A stretch of 5,349 nt of DNA from Cellvibrio sp. (GCA_021323495.1 JAJQJO010000279.1:1-5349); one strand, 5' to 3'; numbered from the stretch's first letter, positions 1-5,175 are shown. Numbers and translations: made by a program. Notes: generated by a model from the letters alone, not told the origin.

Positions 1-156
1 ATTGACGTAAAAACCGAGCTTGCAAAGGGCTCAGAATTTACTCTTTGTTTTTTTGCAACCCAGATCGCCCATGAGGATGACGATACAGCAAAAACCAAGG
101 ATGAACTGGCAGAAAGACGCGCAGCCTATCAAGTAGAAAAAAGAAATAGCCAATGA
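1..156 (+). CDS. Sensor histidine kinase, C-terminal end only (5' truncated by the window)
   Basis: Frame 1 is open from the first base to TGA at 154-156 and gives 51 residues. The beginning, IDVKTELAKGSEFTLCFFAT, fits the last strands of a HATPase_c domain, where histidine kinases usually carry an 'I.V.S..G.GT.F.L..P' pattern with the G-[ST]-x-F motif (here G10-S11-E12-F13). After it comes a charged, probably helical tail of about 30 residues (E25 to Q51) rich in D, E, K and R, with no receiver or Hpt domain. The H-box, sensor region and most ATP-binding residues lie outside the window, so the signal cannot be inferred. The response regulator 228 bp downstream on the same strand is the obvious candidate partner. 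The alternative is another GHKL ATPase, but the neighbour favours a kinase. Confidence 0.75.
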   Translation: MDVKTELAKGSEFTLCFFATQIAHEDDDTAKTKDELAERRAAYQVEKRNSQ

Positions 157-200
157 GCTAGCCTATTTGAATACTCCTATTGGCGTATTTTGGCGACTGC

Positions 201-223
201 CCGGATGTTAAAGCGACATCCGG
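201..223 (+). terminator. Hairpin downstream of kinase stop, possible weak terminator
   Basis: CCGGATGT (201-208) and ACATCCGG (216-223) are perfect reverse complements separated by 7 nt. The hairpin lies 44 nt after the kinase stop codon. No T-run follows on either strand, so it is not a classical intrinsic terminator. It could protect a 3' end, pause transcription or be a protein-binding site. Confidence 0.35.
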
Positions 224-334
224 ACAATTAAATGGCACTGATTCCCATCTGAACCCGTAGAGCTTCCTCAACTTCTGCATTTTGGTTACCCTCCCCCGCC
301 TAAATTAGCTACAATAACGTGCATCTACCTATAA

Positions 335-353
335 GGCCTGCTTAATGCGGGCC
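335..353 (+). promoter_or_regulatory. Leader hairpin upstream of the response regulator
   Basis: GGCCTGC (335-341) pairs with GCGGGCC (347-353) around a 5-nt TTAAT loop, with one G-U pair. It lies 31 nt before the GTG start. A run of six T follows only at 367-372, 13 nt beyond the stem, so this is not a standard terminator. If transcription starts near the TACAAT at 310-315, the hairpin would sit at the very 5' end of the leader. Confidence 0.3.
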
Positions 354-384
354 ACTAGACATTTACTTTTTTCGGGATCCCAGC

Positions 385-1359
385 GTGAAATCAAAAATTC
401 CTCTTTGTTTTTATCCAACACAGATTGTGTTCGTCGATGACAACCCCGAGTTTTTGGATGCGCTTTCAATAGCATTCTCCAAGCAGTTCAATGTGCAGTC
501 ATTTTCCGATACAGATTCAGCCCTAAACTATATCAACGAATACCAACGTGAAGCCGACCTGATAGCCAATGACGAAAAACCCAAGCCCCAAGGTGATTCG
601 GATGCATGGGTAAAGCGAGTCCTTACGCATCAAAATACAAAGCGTTTTGATGAACAGAGGGTCAAAGAGGTATCGGTACTAGTCGTTGATTATTCAATGC
701 CCAACATGAACGGTATTGAATTTTGCGAAAAAATTAAAAATTTATCTATCAAAAAAATTCTGTTAACGGGTTATGCAACTCCCGCAGATGCGATTAGCGC
801 ATTCAACAACAACATTATTCATTATTATCTGAAGAAAAATGATGAAAATATGCTTCAAGATTTGGAAGTGGCGATTCACCAATTGCAACATGCTTATTTT
901 ACGGAATTATCCAGTAGTCTCAAGGCAGGAGCCATCGACAGCGGAACTCCTTTTTTTGCAGATCCACAACTCGCTGATTATTTTCAGCAAGCATGCGAAG
1001 ACCTGGAAGTAATCGAGTATTACTATCTCACCAACCCGTCACGGTTTGCATTGCGCACCCGCTCTGGAAACAATTTTTCTTGCGTTATATACACCGAAGA
1101 AGACATGGCAGAGCACTTACAAATTTTGCAGGAAGAAGGAGCCCCTGAAACACTTTATGCGGCAATAGAATCTCGCAAATTTGTTCCACTTTTTCAAACG
1201 GCAGATGGGTTTTATGAACCTGGAATCGCAAATGCTATGGCAAACATTTATCCCGCTACCCATATTTCAGGCGTGGTAAATTACTATTGTGCTACCGTGC
1301 CCGATACGGCAAACAAAGCAGATCCTGCGATCAAGATGCCTACAGGCATATTGCATTAG
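385..1359 (+). CDS. Response regulator: receiver domain with insertion plus uncharacterised C-terminal domain
   Basis: The 324-residue protein starts with GTG. I see no strong Shine-Dalgarno site, but a later start would cut into the first receiver strand (IVFVDDN, residues 14-20). Receiver landmarks are the acidic pair D18/D19, probable phosphoacceptor D102 in VLVVDYSMPNMNG (98-110), T128 in KKILLTGYATP, and K150 in YYLKKND. D19 and D102 are 83 residues apart, about 40 more than in CheY-like receivers. The extra segment is roughly residues 52-93, hydrophilic, between the first helix region and the phosphoacceptor strand. Residues about 170-324 form a separate domain containing FFADPQLADYF, EYYYLTN and a late GVVNYYCA segment. 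It has no visible helix-turn-helix, GGDEF, EAL, HD-GYP or ATPase motif, so output is unlikely to be direct DNA binding. From memory, a similar layout occurs in other gammaproteobacterial regulators of unknown output; I could not check this. The upstream kinase is the likely phosphodonor. Confidence 0.85.
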   Translation: MKSKIPLCFYPTQIVFVDDNPEFLDALSIAFSKQFNVQSFSDTDSALNYINEYQREADLIANDEKPKPQGDSDAWVKRVLTHQNTKRFDEQRVKEVSVLVVDYSMPNMNGIEFCEKIKNLSIKKILLTGYATPADAISAFNNNIIHYYLKKNDENMLQDLEVAIHQLQHAYFTELSSSLKAGAIDSGTPFFADPQLADYFQQACEDLEVIEYYYLTNPSRFALRTRSGNNFSCVIYTEEDMAEHLQILQEEGAPETLYAAIESRKFVPLFQTADGFYEPGIANAMANIYPATHISGVVNYYCATVPDTANKADPAIKMPTGILH

Positions 1360-1363
1360 CGGT

Positions 1364-1379
1364 TAGAGATCCCTCTCTA
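1364..1379. other. Short hairpin just after the response regulator stop
   Basis: TAGAGA (1364-1369) and TCTCTA (1374-1379) can pair around the loop TCCC, 4 nt after the TAG stop. No T-run follows. In this 35-bp convergent gap it is the only candidate terminator structure besides the 1392-1407 palindrome, and it is weak. Confidence 0.25.
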
Positions 1380-1391
1380 TTACCCATGCCT

Positions 1392-1407
1392 GGATTACGC
1401 GTAATCC
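1392..1407. repeat. 16-bp perfect palindrome overlapping the AraC-type gene stop
   Basis: GGATTACGCGTAATCC is identical to its reverse complement over 16 bp. It contains the TAA stop of the AraC-type gene (complement of 1395-1397) and its last codons. As RNA it can fold as GGATTA / CGCG loop / TAATCC, but no T-run follows on either strand. It could be a weak bidirectional end structure or a protein-binding site. Confidence 0.6.
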
Positions 1408-1835
1408 CTGAATAATTTACGGAAGGTACTTGGCGATAAACCCGTCCAGCGCTTAAATGCGTTGGTAAAGCTTGTTCTATCTGAAAAGTCCAATGCTCGT
1501 GACACAAGATCCACGCTCAATTGATCATCAATTAAATATTTGATCGCATAATGAAACCGAAGATCATCGCGTAATTGGGCAAAATTGGTATTTTGACCCT
1601 GCAAGCGACGCTGCAGTGTACGTTTCGTCAAATTTAAATCCGATGCGACTTGCTCTATCGACAAATTGGTGTGCCCCACTCGCAGATGTAAAGCATTAAT
1701 AACTCGCGCAGACACCCCATCACAATGGGGGATTCTTGCAAGGGAGAGGTATTCTTCATAGGTACGAATGTATGGCTGGCCCAATTCACCATCAATTGGG
1801 TTATTGGCATTGTAGTTACGCTGTAGCTGAATCAT
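1395..1835 (-). CDS. Stand-alone AraC/XylS-type DNA-binding protein (no effector domain)
   Basis: The 146-residue protein consists of a roughly 40-residue N-terminal stretch and a complete AraC-type double helix-turn-helix. The first HTH covers about residues 58-78 (NLSIEQVASDLNLTKRTLQRRL); the second covers about 107-130 (SVDLVSRALDFSDRTSFTNAFKRW), followed by the family-typical TGLSPSTFRK. AraC regulators usually have about 250-350 residues with an N-terminal sensing domain; none exists here. The start is well fixed: AAGGAG (complement of 1844-1849) lies 8 nt upstream of ATG, and an in-frame TAA immediately precedes it. This is therefore a deliberate short gene or a remnant that gained its own start, not a misread longer one. 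The helix sequences look intact. The gene is convergent with the response regulator and downstream, on the same strand, of the membrane gene that ends at 1971. Targets are unknown. Confidence 0.88.
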   Translation of the reverse strand: MIQLQRNYNANNPIDGELGQPYIRTYEEYLSLARIPHCDGVSARVINALHLRVGHTNLSIEQVASDLNLTKRTLQRRLQGQNTNFAQLRDDLRFHYAIKYLIDDQLSVDLVSRALDFSDRTSFTNAFKRWTGLSPSTFRKLFRDYA

Positions 1836-1843
1836 TTAAGCGA

Positions 1844-1849
1844 CTCCTT
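1844..1849 (-). promoter_or_regulatory. Shine-Dalgarno site that fixes the AraC-type start
   Basis: The minus strand reads AAGGAG, then 8 nt, then ATG at 1835. The triplet directly before the ATG is an in-frame TAA, which rules out a longer protein in this frame. Confidence 0.8.
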
Positions 1850-1970
1850 ACGTCATTAAGCACATTAAAAAAATTGGCAATCCTTACAATGAGCACCAAG
1901 ACGACCCTAATGGCACCCATTGCTCTTGGTTCGAACATAACATAATCATTTTTACTCAGTCTGTACACAC

Positions 1971-2924
1971 TTAAAACGCTCTGGATAACTGCCAAATGCG
2001 ATAAAGGTCACGTCCGCATTGGAACAACAACCAGAGCCCTACCCCGAACAATCCGGCGGTAATAACTTTGTTCGCTAAATCAATCGAAACAATACGCCCA
2101 TCAGTAATAACGCCGGATTCGGCGATGATTGCGGACAAGCGGCTCATACAAAGCAACAAAATTGCCACCACAAGATTCAAAACTGCGCTAACCGTCAACT
2201 TGGACCTGGTCCAAAACGAAAATCGCAGATTCCACATATTAAAAAGCAGTGAAAAACCAACAACAGCTGCCAGCCAAGGTATCCAGGGTTTTGACGAAGC
2301 AGCAAACCCGATAGTGAGGCTTGCCATTACCTCATCTGGCATAAAAAGTGGGTAATGCAATAACAAAAATAAAAAAAGATTGGATGAAAATTCTATAGCT
2401 TGTTCGCCGGTACCTATCCGCTGCCAATTATGGATGACGGGAGGCAGCTGCTCAGGTATCCAGTGTTGGTAAGGCTTAAAAAGAGGATCTCCTCCCGGCG
2501 GGTTACTAAGAACGTAAAACACTCCTGTCACCAGGGCGAACATCAACAATGCCTTCACCACCAAACCGGAAAGTAAAGCTGCTATCGCCAGATGCCCGGA
2601 ATTGAGAAATACCACACCGAACCTGATTGACTCCAGCACAAACACGAAAATGACACCGTAACCCAACACCTGCCTGTAAAATGGAAACAATTCAGCTGTG
2701 ACCAATTGCTGTGCCGGTAAAAAACTATTGGCAATCTGCTGCGGATGCCCCAATTCTTTTAATACCGCTGACACGTCCTGCTCAGTTACCGCCCAACCCC
2801 GCTGTTCAGCCAGATTTTCAAGCTTGTCGAGAATGTTGGCCCGCAGTTCTCGAGTAATTTCATCGCGGCGGCGAGCTGGTAAATAGAAAGACACAGCACT
2901 CATATACCGATCAATTAGTTTCAC
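1971..2924 (-). CDS. HAAS-domain polytopic membrane protein, partner of the PadR regulator
   Basis: The 317-residue protein has two parts. Residues 1-75 are a soluble helical region (MKLIDRYMSAVSFYLPARRR, then ELRANILDKLENLAEQ and VLKELGHPQQIANSFLP) resembling the HAAS/DUF1700-type domain encoded next to PadR repressors. The rest has about six hydrophobic segments, roughly 87-107, 111-139, 182-206, 213-231, 244-262 and 287-303, so it sits in the inner membrane. A hydrophilic loop (about 140-178) contains NPPGGDPLFKPYQHW. There is no ATPase, protease or transporter motif I can name. The GTG start at 2924 lies inside the 3' end of the PadR gene (14-bp overlap), with a G-rich GGGGGTGGGAC just upstream, so translation is probably coupled. 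An ATG seven codons later would remove the conserved-looking N-terminus. The family role is usually sensing or regulating with PadR; the substrate or signal is unknown. I see no clear terminator after the stop. Confidence 0.8.
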   Translation of the reverse strand: MKLIDRYMSAVSFYLPARRRDEITRELRANILDKLENLAEQRGWAVTEQDVSAVLKELGHPQQIANSFLPAQQLVTAELFPFYRQVLGYGVIFVFVLESIRFGVVFLNSGHLAIAALLSGLVVKALLMFALVTGVFYVLSNPPGGDPLFKPYQHWIPEQLPPVIHNWQRIGTGEQAIEFSSNLFLFLLLHYPLFMPDEVMASLTIGFAASSKPWIPWLAAVVGFSLLFNMWNLRFSFWTRSKLTVSAVLNLVVAILLLCMSRLSAIIAESGVITDGRIVSIDLANKVITAGLFGVGLWLLFQCGRDLYRIWQLSRAF

Positions 2925-3240
2925 GTCCCACCCCCAAAATCGCTCCTACACAGCTATTCAGTTGTTGCCACTCACCGCTCAAACTAGCCAATAACAATGA
3001 CCCTTCTTCAGATAAACGGTAATAACGACGCTCGCGCCCTTCACTCTGCCGCCATTCACTAATCAACAGCCCTTGATCGGCAAGCCGCCGAACTAGCGGA
3101 TAAAGGGTACCTTCATCTATATCAACACCCGCGTCCTGTAACTGTTTTCGTAGTGAATAACCATAATGCGACTGACGCAGCGATCCAAGCACCGCCAATA
3201 CCAAAATTCCCCGCCGCAACTCCTGCCGTAACTTCTCCAA
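2911..3240 (-). CDS. PadR-family transcriptional repressor
   Basis: Read from TTG at 3240, this is a 109-residue winged-helix protein. Visible features are the N-terminal ELRRGILVLAVLGSL helix (7-21), HYGYSLRKQL (25-34), the recognition-helix segment DEGTLYPLVRRLADQGLL (42-59) and the wing WRQSEGRERRYYRLSEEG (63-80). These are hallmarks of PadR, and the length matches the short PadR subfamily. TTG is chosen because GGAGG (complement of 3248-3252) lies 7 nt upstream and homologues typically begin just before the ELRRG segment. A longer reading from GTG at 3282 adds 14 residues but has no Shine-Dalgarno site and would lie within the predicted promoter and operator. The gene overlaps the HAAS membrane gene by 14 bp, so the two form one operon. 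Palindromes at the promoter suggest it represses itself. The inducing signal is unknown. Confidence 0.9.
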   Translation of the reverse strand: MEKLRQELRRGILVLAVLGSLRQSHYGYSLRKQLQDAGVDIDEGTLYPLVRRLADQGLLISEWRQSEGRERRYYRLSEEGSLLLASLSGEWQQLNSCVGAILGVGRETN

Positions 3241-3247
3241 ATTCTCC

Positions 3248-3252
3248 CCTCC
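3248..3252 (-). promoter_or_regulatory. Shine-Dalgarno site supporting a TTG start for padR
   Basis: The minus strand reads GGAGG, then 7 nt, then TTG GAG AAG. The spacing is ideal, and no comparable site precedes the in-frame GTG at 3282. Confidence 0.65.
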
Positions 3253-3271
3253 ACATATGCTCTCACCGATA

Positions 3272-3286
3272 CTGTGCAACACACAG
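3272..3286. promoter_or_regulatory. Putative PadR operator 2 (transcription start)
   Basis: CTGTGCAACACACAG has perfect 5-bp arms CTGTG/CACAG around a 5-bp centre at 3279. It agrees at 11 of 15 positions with CTATGTGATACACAG at 3293-3307 in the neighbouring palindrome. The two centres are 21 bp apart, about two helical turns. The site covers the predicted start point near 3283. Confidence 0.5.
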
Positions 3287-3289
3287 CAA

Positions 3290-3319
3290 ATACTATGTGA
3301 TACACAGTAAAAATTGCAA
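3290..3319 (-). promoter_or_regulatory. Predicted sigma70-type promoter of the padR-HAAS operon
   Basis: On the minus strand, TTGCAA (complement of 3314-3319) and TAGTAT (complement of 3290-3295) are separated by 18 bp; each matches its consensus at 4 of 6 positions. Transcription would begin near 3283, giving a leader of about 43 nt before the TTG start. The overlap with two palindromes supports this location. Confidence 0.5.
3291..3309. promoter_or_regulatory. Putative PadR operator 1 (spacer and -10)
   Basis: TACTATGTGATACACAGTA is an imperfect 19-bp palindrome with 7 of 9 pairs complementary around the centre at 3300. It covers the promoter spacer and most of the -10 box. PadR proteins bind palindromes at their own promoters, so repression by blocking polymerase is a natural reading. 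Confidence 0.55.
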
Positions 3320-3354
3320 GGAGTTAGTACAAATTTTTAGCGCCCGAACAGGCT

Positions 3355-3555
3355 TTGAGAAAAATCATTGTTCTCCAATTGGCATTAATACCGGAACAAA
3401 TAACCAGTTGGTAAGCCTATCCATCGACATCGATGTTTGATGGATGGTTGAGCTTGGTTGGTGTGGGCCGCACACGCAATCTTTCAGCACGATAAATGAG
3501 CCCCAGCTTGAATTTCGGATAAACCCCACCCTTAAAGGTGGGGTTTGTTTTTTTT
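3355..3555 (+). ncRNA. Candidate structured RNA ending in an intrinsic terminator (speculative)
   Basis: The gap between the padR promoter (to 3319) and the mannanase stop (3607) has no convincing protein. On the + strand it contains, in order: a stem TTGAGAA (3355-3361) with TTCTC-CAA (3371-3378, one bulged C); a long stem CTATCCATC (3417-3425) with GATGGATGG (3439-3447), extended by AAGC (3413-3416) with GCTT (3452-3455) across a 4-nt bulge; a stem GTGTG (3461-3465) with CACAC (3471-3475); and the strong terminator at 3521-3555. This arrangement resembles a small regulatory RNA. Against it, I find no good + strand promoter, and hairpins fold on either strand, so it could instead be the mannanase 3' untranslated region. 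I recognise no known RNA family. Confidence 0.3.
3521..3555 (+). terminator. Strong intrinsic terminator, + strand orientation
   Basis: AAACCCCACC (3521-3530) and GGTGGGGTTT (3537-3546) form a perfect 10-bp stem with loop CTTAAA, followed by G and eight T (3548-3555). The T-run orientation fits a + strand transcript, but no + strand gene is seen upstream. Read leftwards it lies 61 nt after the mannanase stop, with an A-tract before the stem and only TTTAT after it. It may therefore work bidirectionally and end the mannanase transcript less efficiently. Confidence 0.85.
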
Positions 3556-3606
3556 GAAGATATAGACTGTATTAATGGGCTGTTTGGTCGGGCCTTGCCA
3601 TTGCAT

Positions 3607-4968
3607 TCAAAAATCGGGCAATTCCTCAAGCGTGATGACATTGTCGTGGTTATATACCTTGGTTTTATGGATGTTGGTATTGTAGTACTCGCCCGTCCAG
3701 TAGTTATCTTTATGAGAAAAGCCTTCTCCTTCGGCTACATGGCCATCATTCCACACCATAAACCATAACCACCAGGCGCCGTCTGTCGCAATTTTGTCCG
3801 GGTCAGGGATGTAACTATTCTCGCTCAGTGCCACCATTTTCTTTTCGAACGAATATTTACGTGCCTGGGTATAGATTCCAATTTGCGACTTATAAGTTTT
3901 GTTATCGGAACTGTCATAAATATCATGGCTGACGATATCTGCATATTCGTCCCCGGGATACCAAGCTGCGTTTTGTCCATTCCACACCCATAACAGATTG
4001 TGAAGGCCATGATGATTAGTTAATCGGTCATACATGTGGCGCCATAACAAGATCTGGGCAAAGGATTGAGGTACGCCGTCAGCGCGCATGCGGCCCCACC
4101 AAAACCAACCATCGCCGTTATTGCCCGAGGCTTCGTGCAGCGGACGCCAGAGCACACTGACGCCAGCATCGCTGAGCTTCTTCAGCTCGATAGCAATCAG
4201 ATCAATGCCAGCGTCAATCTGGGCATATGCCGCGCTACCGGCATCCAATATTCCATCTTTTACCGGGATCTGGAAGTTGGTGTCTTTGGTATAGAATTCA
4301 GCATCATTGACACCGGGAGTATTAAGTAAAGCCGGATCGCGCCAATGCCATGCAAAAGCCACCAATCCACCTTTTTTAGCATACTCGATCGCTTCTTCCG
4401 TTTGTTTGAGCCCCTCAGTCCAAGTAGCAGTCATACCGTAATTCATGAAGTCGTAACCCATGATGGCAGGATATCTTCCTGTGTCTGTATGAACTCGCTC
4501 GGCCATATCGATTGAATCTTTCCACGTCAAATCCTGCTGCCCCGATAGGGTTTTTTGTCCCTGGATACTCCTCAAGTAAGAGTAAATAGCCTGGGTTTTT
4601 ACATCCGCATCGGGATCGACCGGAACCATCCGAGTTGCCTGGGCCGGGATAGAGGTGCGATTGGCTGGGCAAAATTTCTTCGCTATGCAATATCGGTTGT
4701 TTTCAAAACCCCAACTGCCATCGTCCGTGCCGCAGAAATCCCATTGCATGCCATCCACCAAGCATTTTCCTTGTGTCGCGCTGCTCGACGAGGATGCCAG
4801 CACAGAAGAGCTGCTTGAGCTGGATGGCGCACTTGAGGCAGGAGCAACACTTGATGCCGGTTTGGAGGGCGCGGGCGATCCACCGCCCCCTCCTCCTCCG
4901 CAAGCAGTTAATAGCAACGTAATGCCAAGGCAAACTGCACCCTTTATCAAATTGGCTGGACTCTTCAT
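3607..4968 (-). CDS. Lipoprotein GH26 beta-mannanase with CBM10-like module
   Basis: The 453-residue protein starts at ATG 4968, where GGAG lies 5 nt upstream; a more distal in-frame ATG at 4989 has no such site. Domains in order are a lipoprotein signal peptide with lipobox LTAC (Cys23) and glycine after it, suggesting outer-membrane retention; a seven-glycine run and poly-serine linker (about 31-66); a CBM10-like module (69-100) with four cysteines (69, 79, 94, 100); and a complete GH26 catalytic domain (about 119-448). Catalytic landmarks are RPLHE with probable acid/base E279, WFWWG (288-292), YPGDEYADIVSHDIYD (337-352), and ALSE with probable nucleophile E383. Family members hydrolyse beta-1,4-mannan; whether this one is an endo-mannanase or a mannobiohydrolase cannot be told. 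The anchored design suggests it acts on mannan or oligosaccharides at the cell surface. The gene appears monocistronic, with a palindromic operator upstream. The glycine and serine runs may cause length variation between strains. Confidence 0.93.
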   Translation of the reverse strand: MKSPANLIKGAVCLGITLLLTACGGGGGGGSPAPSKPASSVAPASSAPSSSSSSSVLASSSSSATQGKCLVDGMQWDFCGTDDGSWGFENNRYCIAKKFCPANRTSIPAQATRMVPVDPDADVKTQAIYSYLRSIQGQKTLSGQQDLTWKDSIDMAERVHTDTGRYPAIMGYDFMNYGMTATWTEGLKQTEEAIEYAKKGGLVAFAWHWRDPALLNTPGVNDAEFYTKDTNFQIPVKDGILDAGSAAYAQIDAGIDLIAIELKKLSDAGVSVLWRPLHEASGNNGDGWFWWGRMRADGVPQSFAQILLWRHMYDRLTNHHGLHNLLWVWNGQNAAWYPGDEYADIVSHDIYDSSDNKTYKSQIGIYTQARKYSFEKKMVALSENSYIPDPDKIATDGAWWLWFMVWNDGHVAEGEGFSHKDNYWTGEYYNTNIHKTKVYNHDNVITLEELPDF

Positions 4969-4973
4969 CAGGA

Positions 4974-4977
4974 CTCC
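4974..4977 (-). promoter_or_regulatory. Shine-Dalgarno site deciding the mannanase start
   Basis: The minus strand reads ATCGGAGTCCTG then ATG at 4968. GGAG is 5 nt from this ATG. The alternative ATG at 4989 is preceded by an A/T-rich stretch without any GGAG-like sequence. The shorter start also gives a normal lipoprotein signal peptide (MKSPANLIKG followed by a hydrophobic core). Confidence 0.65.
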
Positions 4978-5012
4978 GATTTTTATCATTTTAATTTATG
5001 TTAATGACCGAT

Positions 5013-5024
5013 GTAACCGGTTAC
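5013..5024. promoter_or_regulatory. Perfect palindrome, probable LacI-family operator of the mannanase gene
   Basis: GTAACCGGTTAC is a perfect 12-bp palindrome with the central CG typical of LacI-family sites; many sugar-responsive LacI-type operators contain AACCGGTT-like cores. It starts immediately downstream of the expected transcription start (about 5025) of the minus-strand promoter, the classical repressor position. No LacI-type gene lies in the window, so the regulator is unknown and presumably encoded elsewhere. Confidence 0.55.
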
Positions 5025-5031
5025 CTAATTG

Positions 5032-5037
5032 AGTATA
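5032..5037 (-). promoter_or_regulatory. Likely -10 element of the mannanase promoter
   Basis: The minus strand reads TATACT, 5 of 6 to the -10 consensus. I see no good -35 at 16-18 bp (candidates read ATCTGA, TATCTG or CTATCT), so the promoter may be weak or need an activator. Transcription would start near 5025, giving a leader of about 57 nt. Confidence 0.45.
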
Positions 5038-5175
5038 CAGGCGCCAGATACTTTCAGATAGCCCGATTAGAGCTTAACCATTAAAAAACTGTTTTCGACC
5101 TCATGGGTAGCGAATGAAACCAGGAGGTGTAAATTCCCTGCCCTTCAAATGCAGTCTTTCCTGCTCTCGGGTGAT

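Larger units (their letters stand above)
157..384. other. Intergenic gap between kinase tail and response regulator
   Basis: I see no coding region here on either strand. The gap holds a perfect 8-bp hairpin (201-223), a 7-bp hairpin (335-353), and a TACAAT hexamer at 310-315 that resembles a -10 box. The nearest possible -35 elements are poor: TTGGTT at 282-287 is 22 bp away, and TTACCC at 286-291 has an 18-bp spacer but a weak match. The response regulator may therefore have its own promoter, or may be cotranscribed with the kinase through the gap. Confidence 0.5.

Noticed and set aside
3241..3282. Longer PadR N-terminus from GTG at 3282
   Set aside because: It lacks a Shine-Dalgarno site and overlaps the predicted transcription start and operator. 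The TTG at 3240 has GGAGG at ideal spacing.
3272..3309. Short repeated palindromes as a CRISPR-like or mobile-element repeat
   Set aside because: There are only two imperfect copies, with no spacers, target duplication or transposase nearby. Their position on a repressor promoter explains them.
3153..3440. Plus-strand 95-codon open frame antisense to padR
   Set aside because: It is antisense to a clear PadR gene, crosses the promoter and operators, and has low-complexity composition.
3417..3641. Minus-strand 74-codon open frame between the mannanase and padR
   Set aside because: It runs through the terminator stem and the other hairpins, overlaps the mannanase 3' end, and has no recognisable domain.
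3538..3768. Plus-strand 76-codon open frame after the terminator
   Set aside because: Most of it is antisense to the mannanase coding region, it begins inside the terminator, and it shows no protein family signature.
4966..4989. Mannanase start at ATG 4989
   Set aside because: There is no ribosome-binding site upstream; the ATG at 4968 has GGAG at 5 nt and gives a standard lipoprotein signal peptide.
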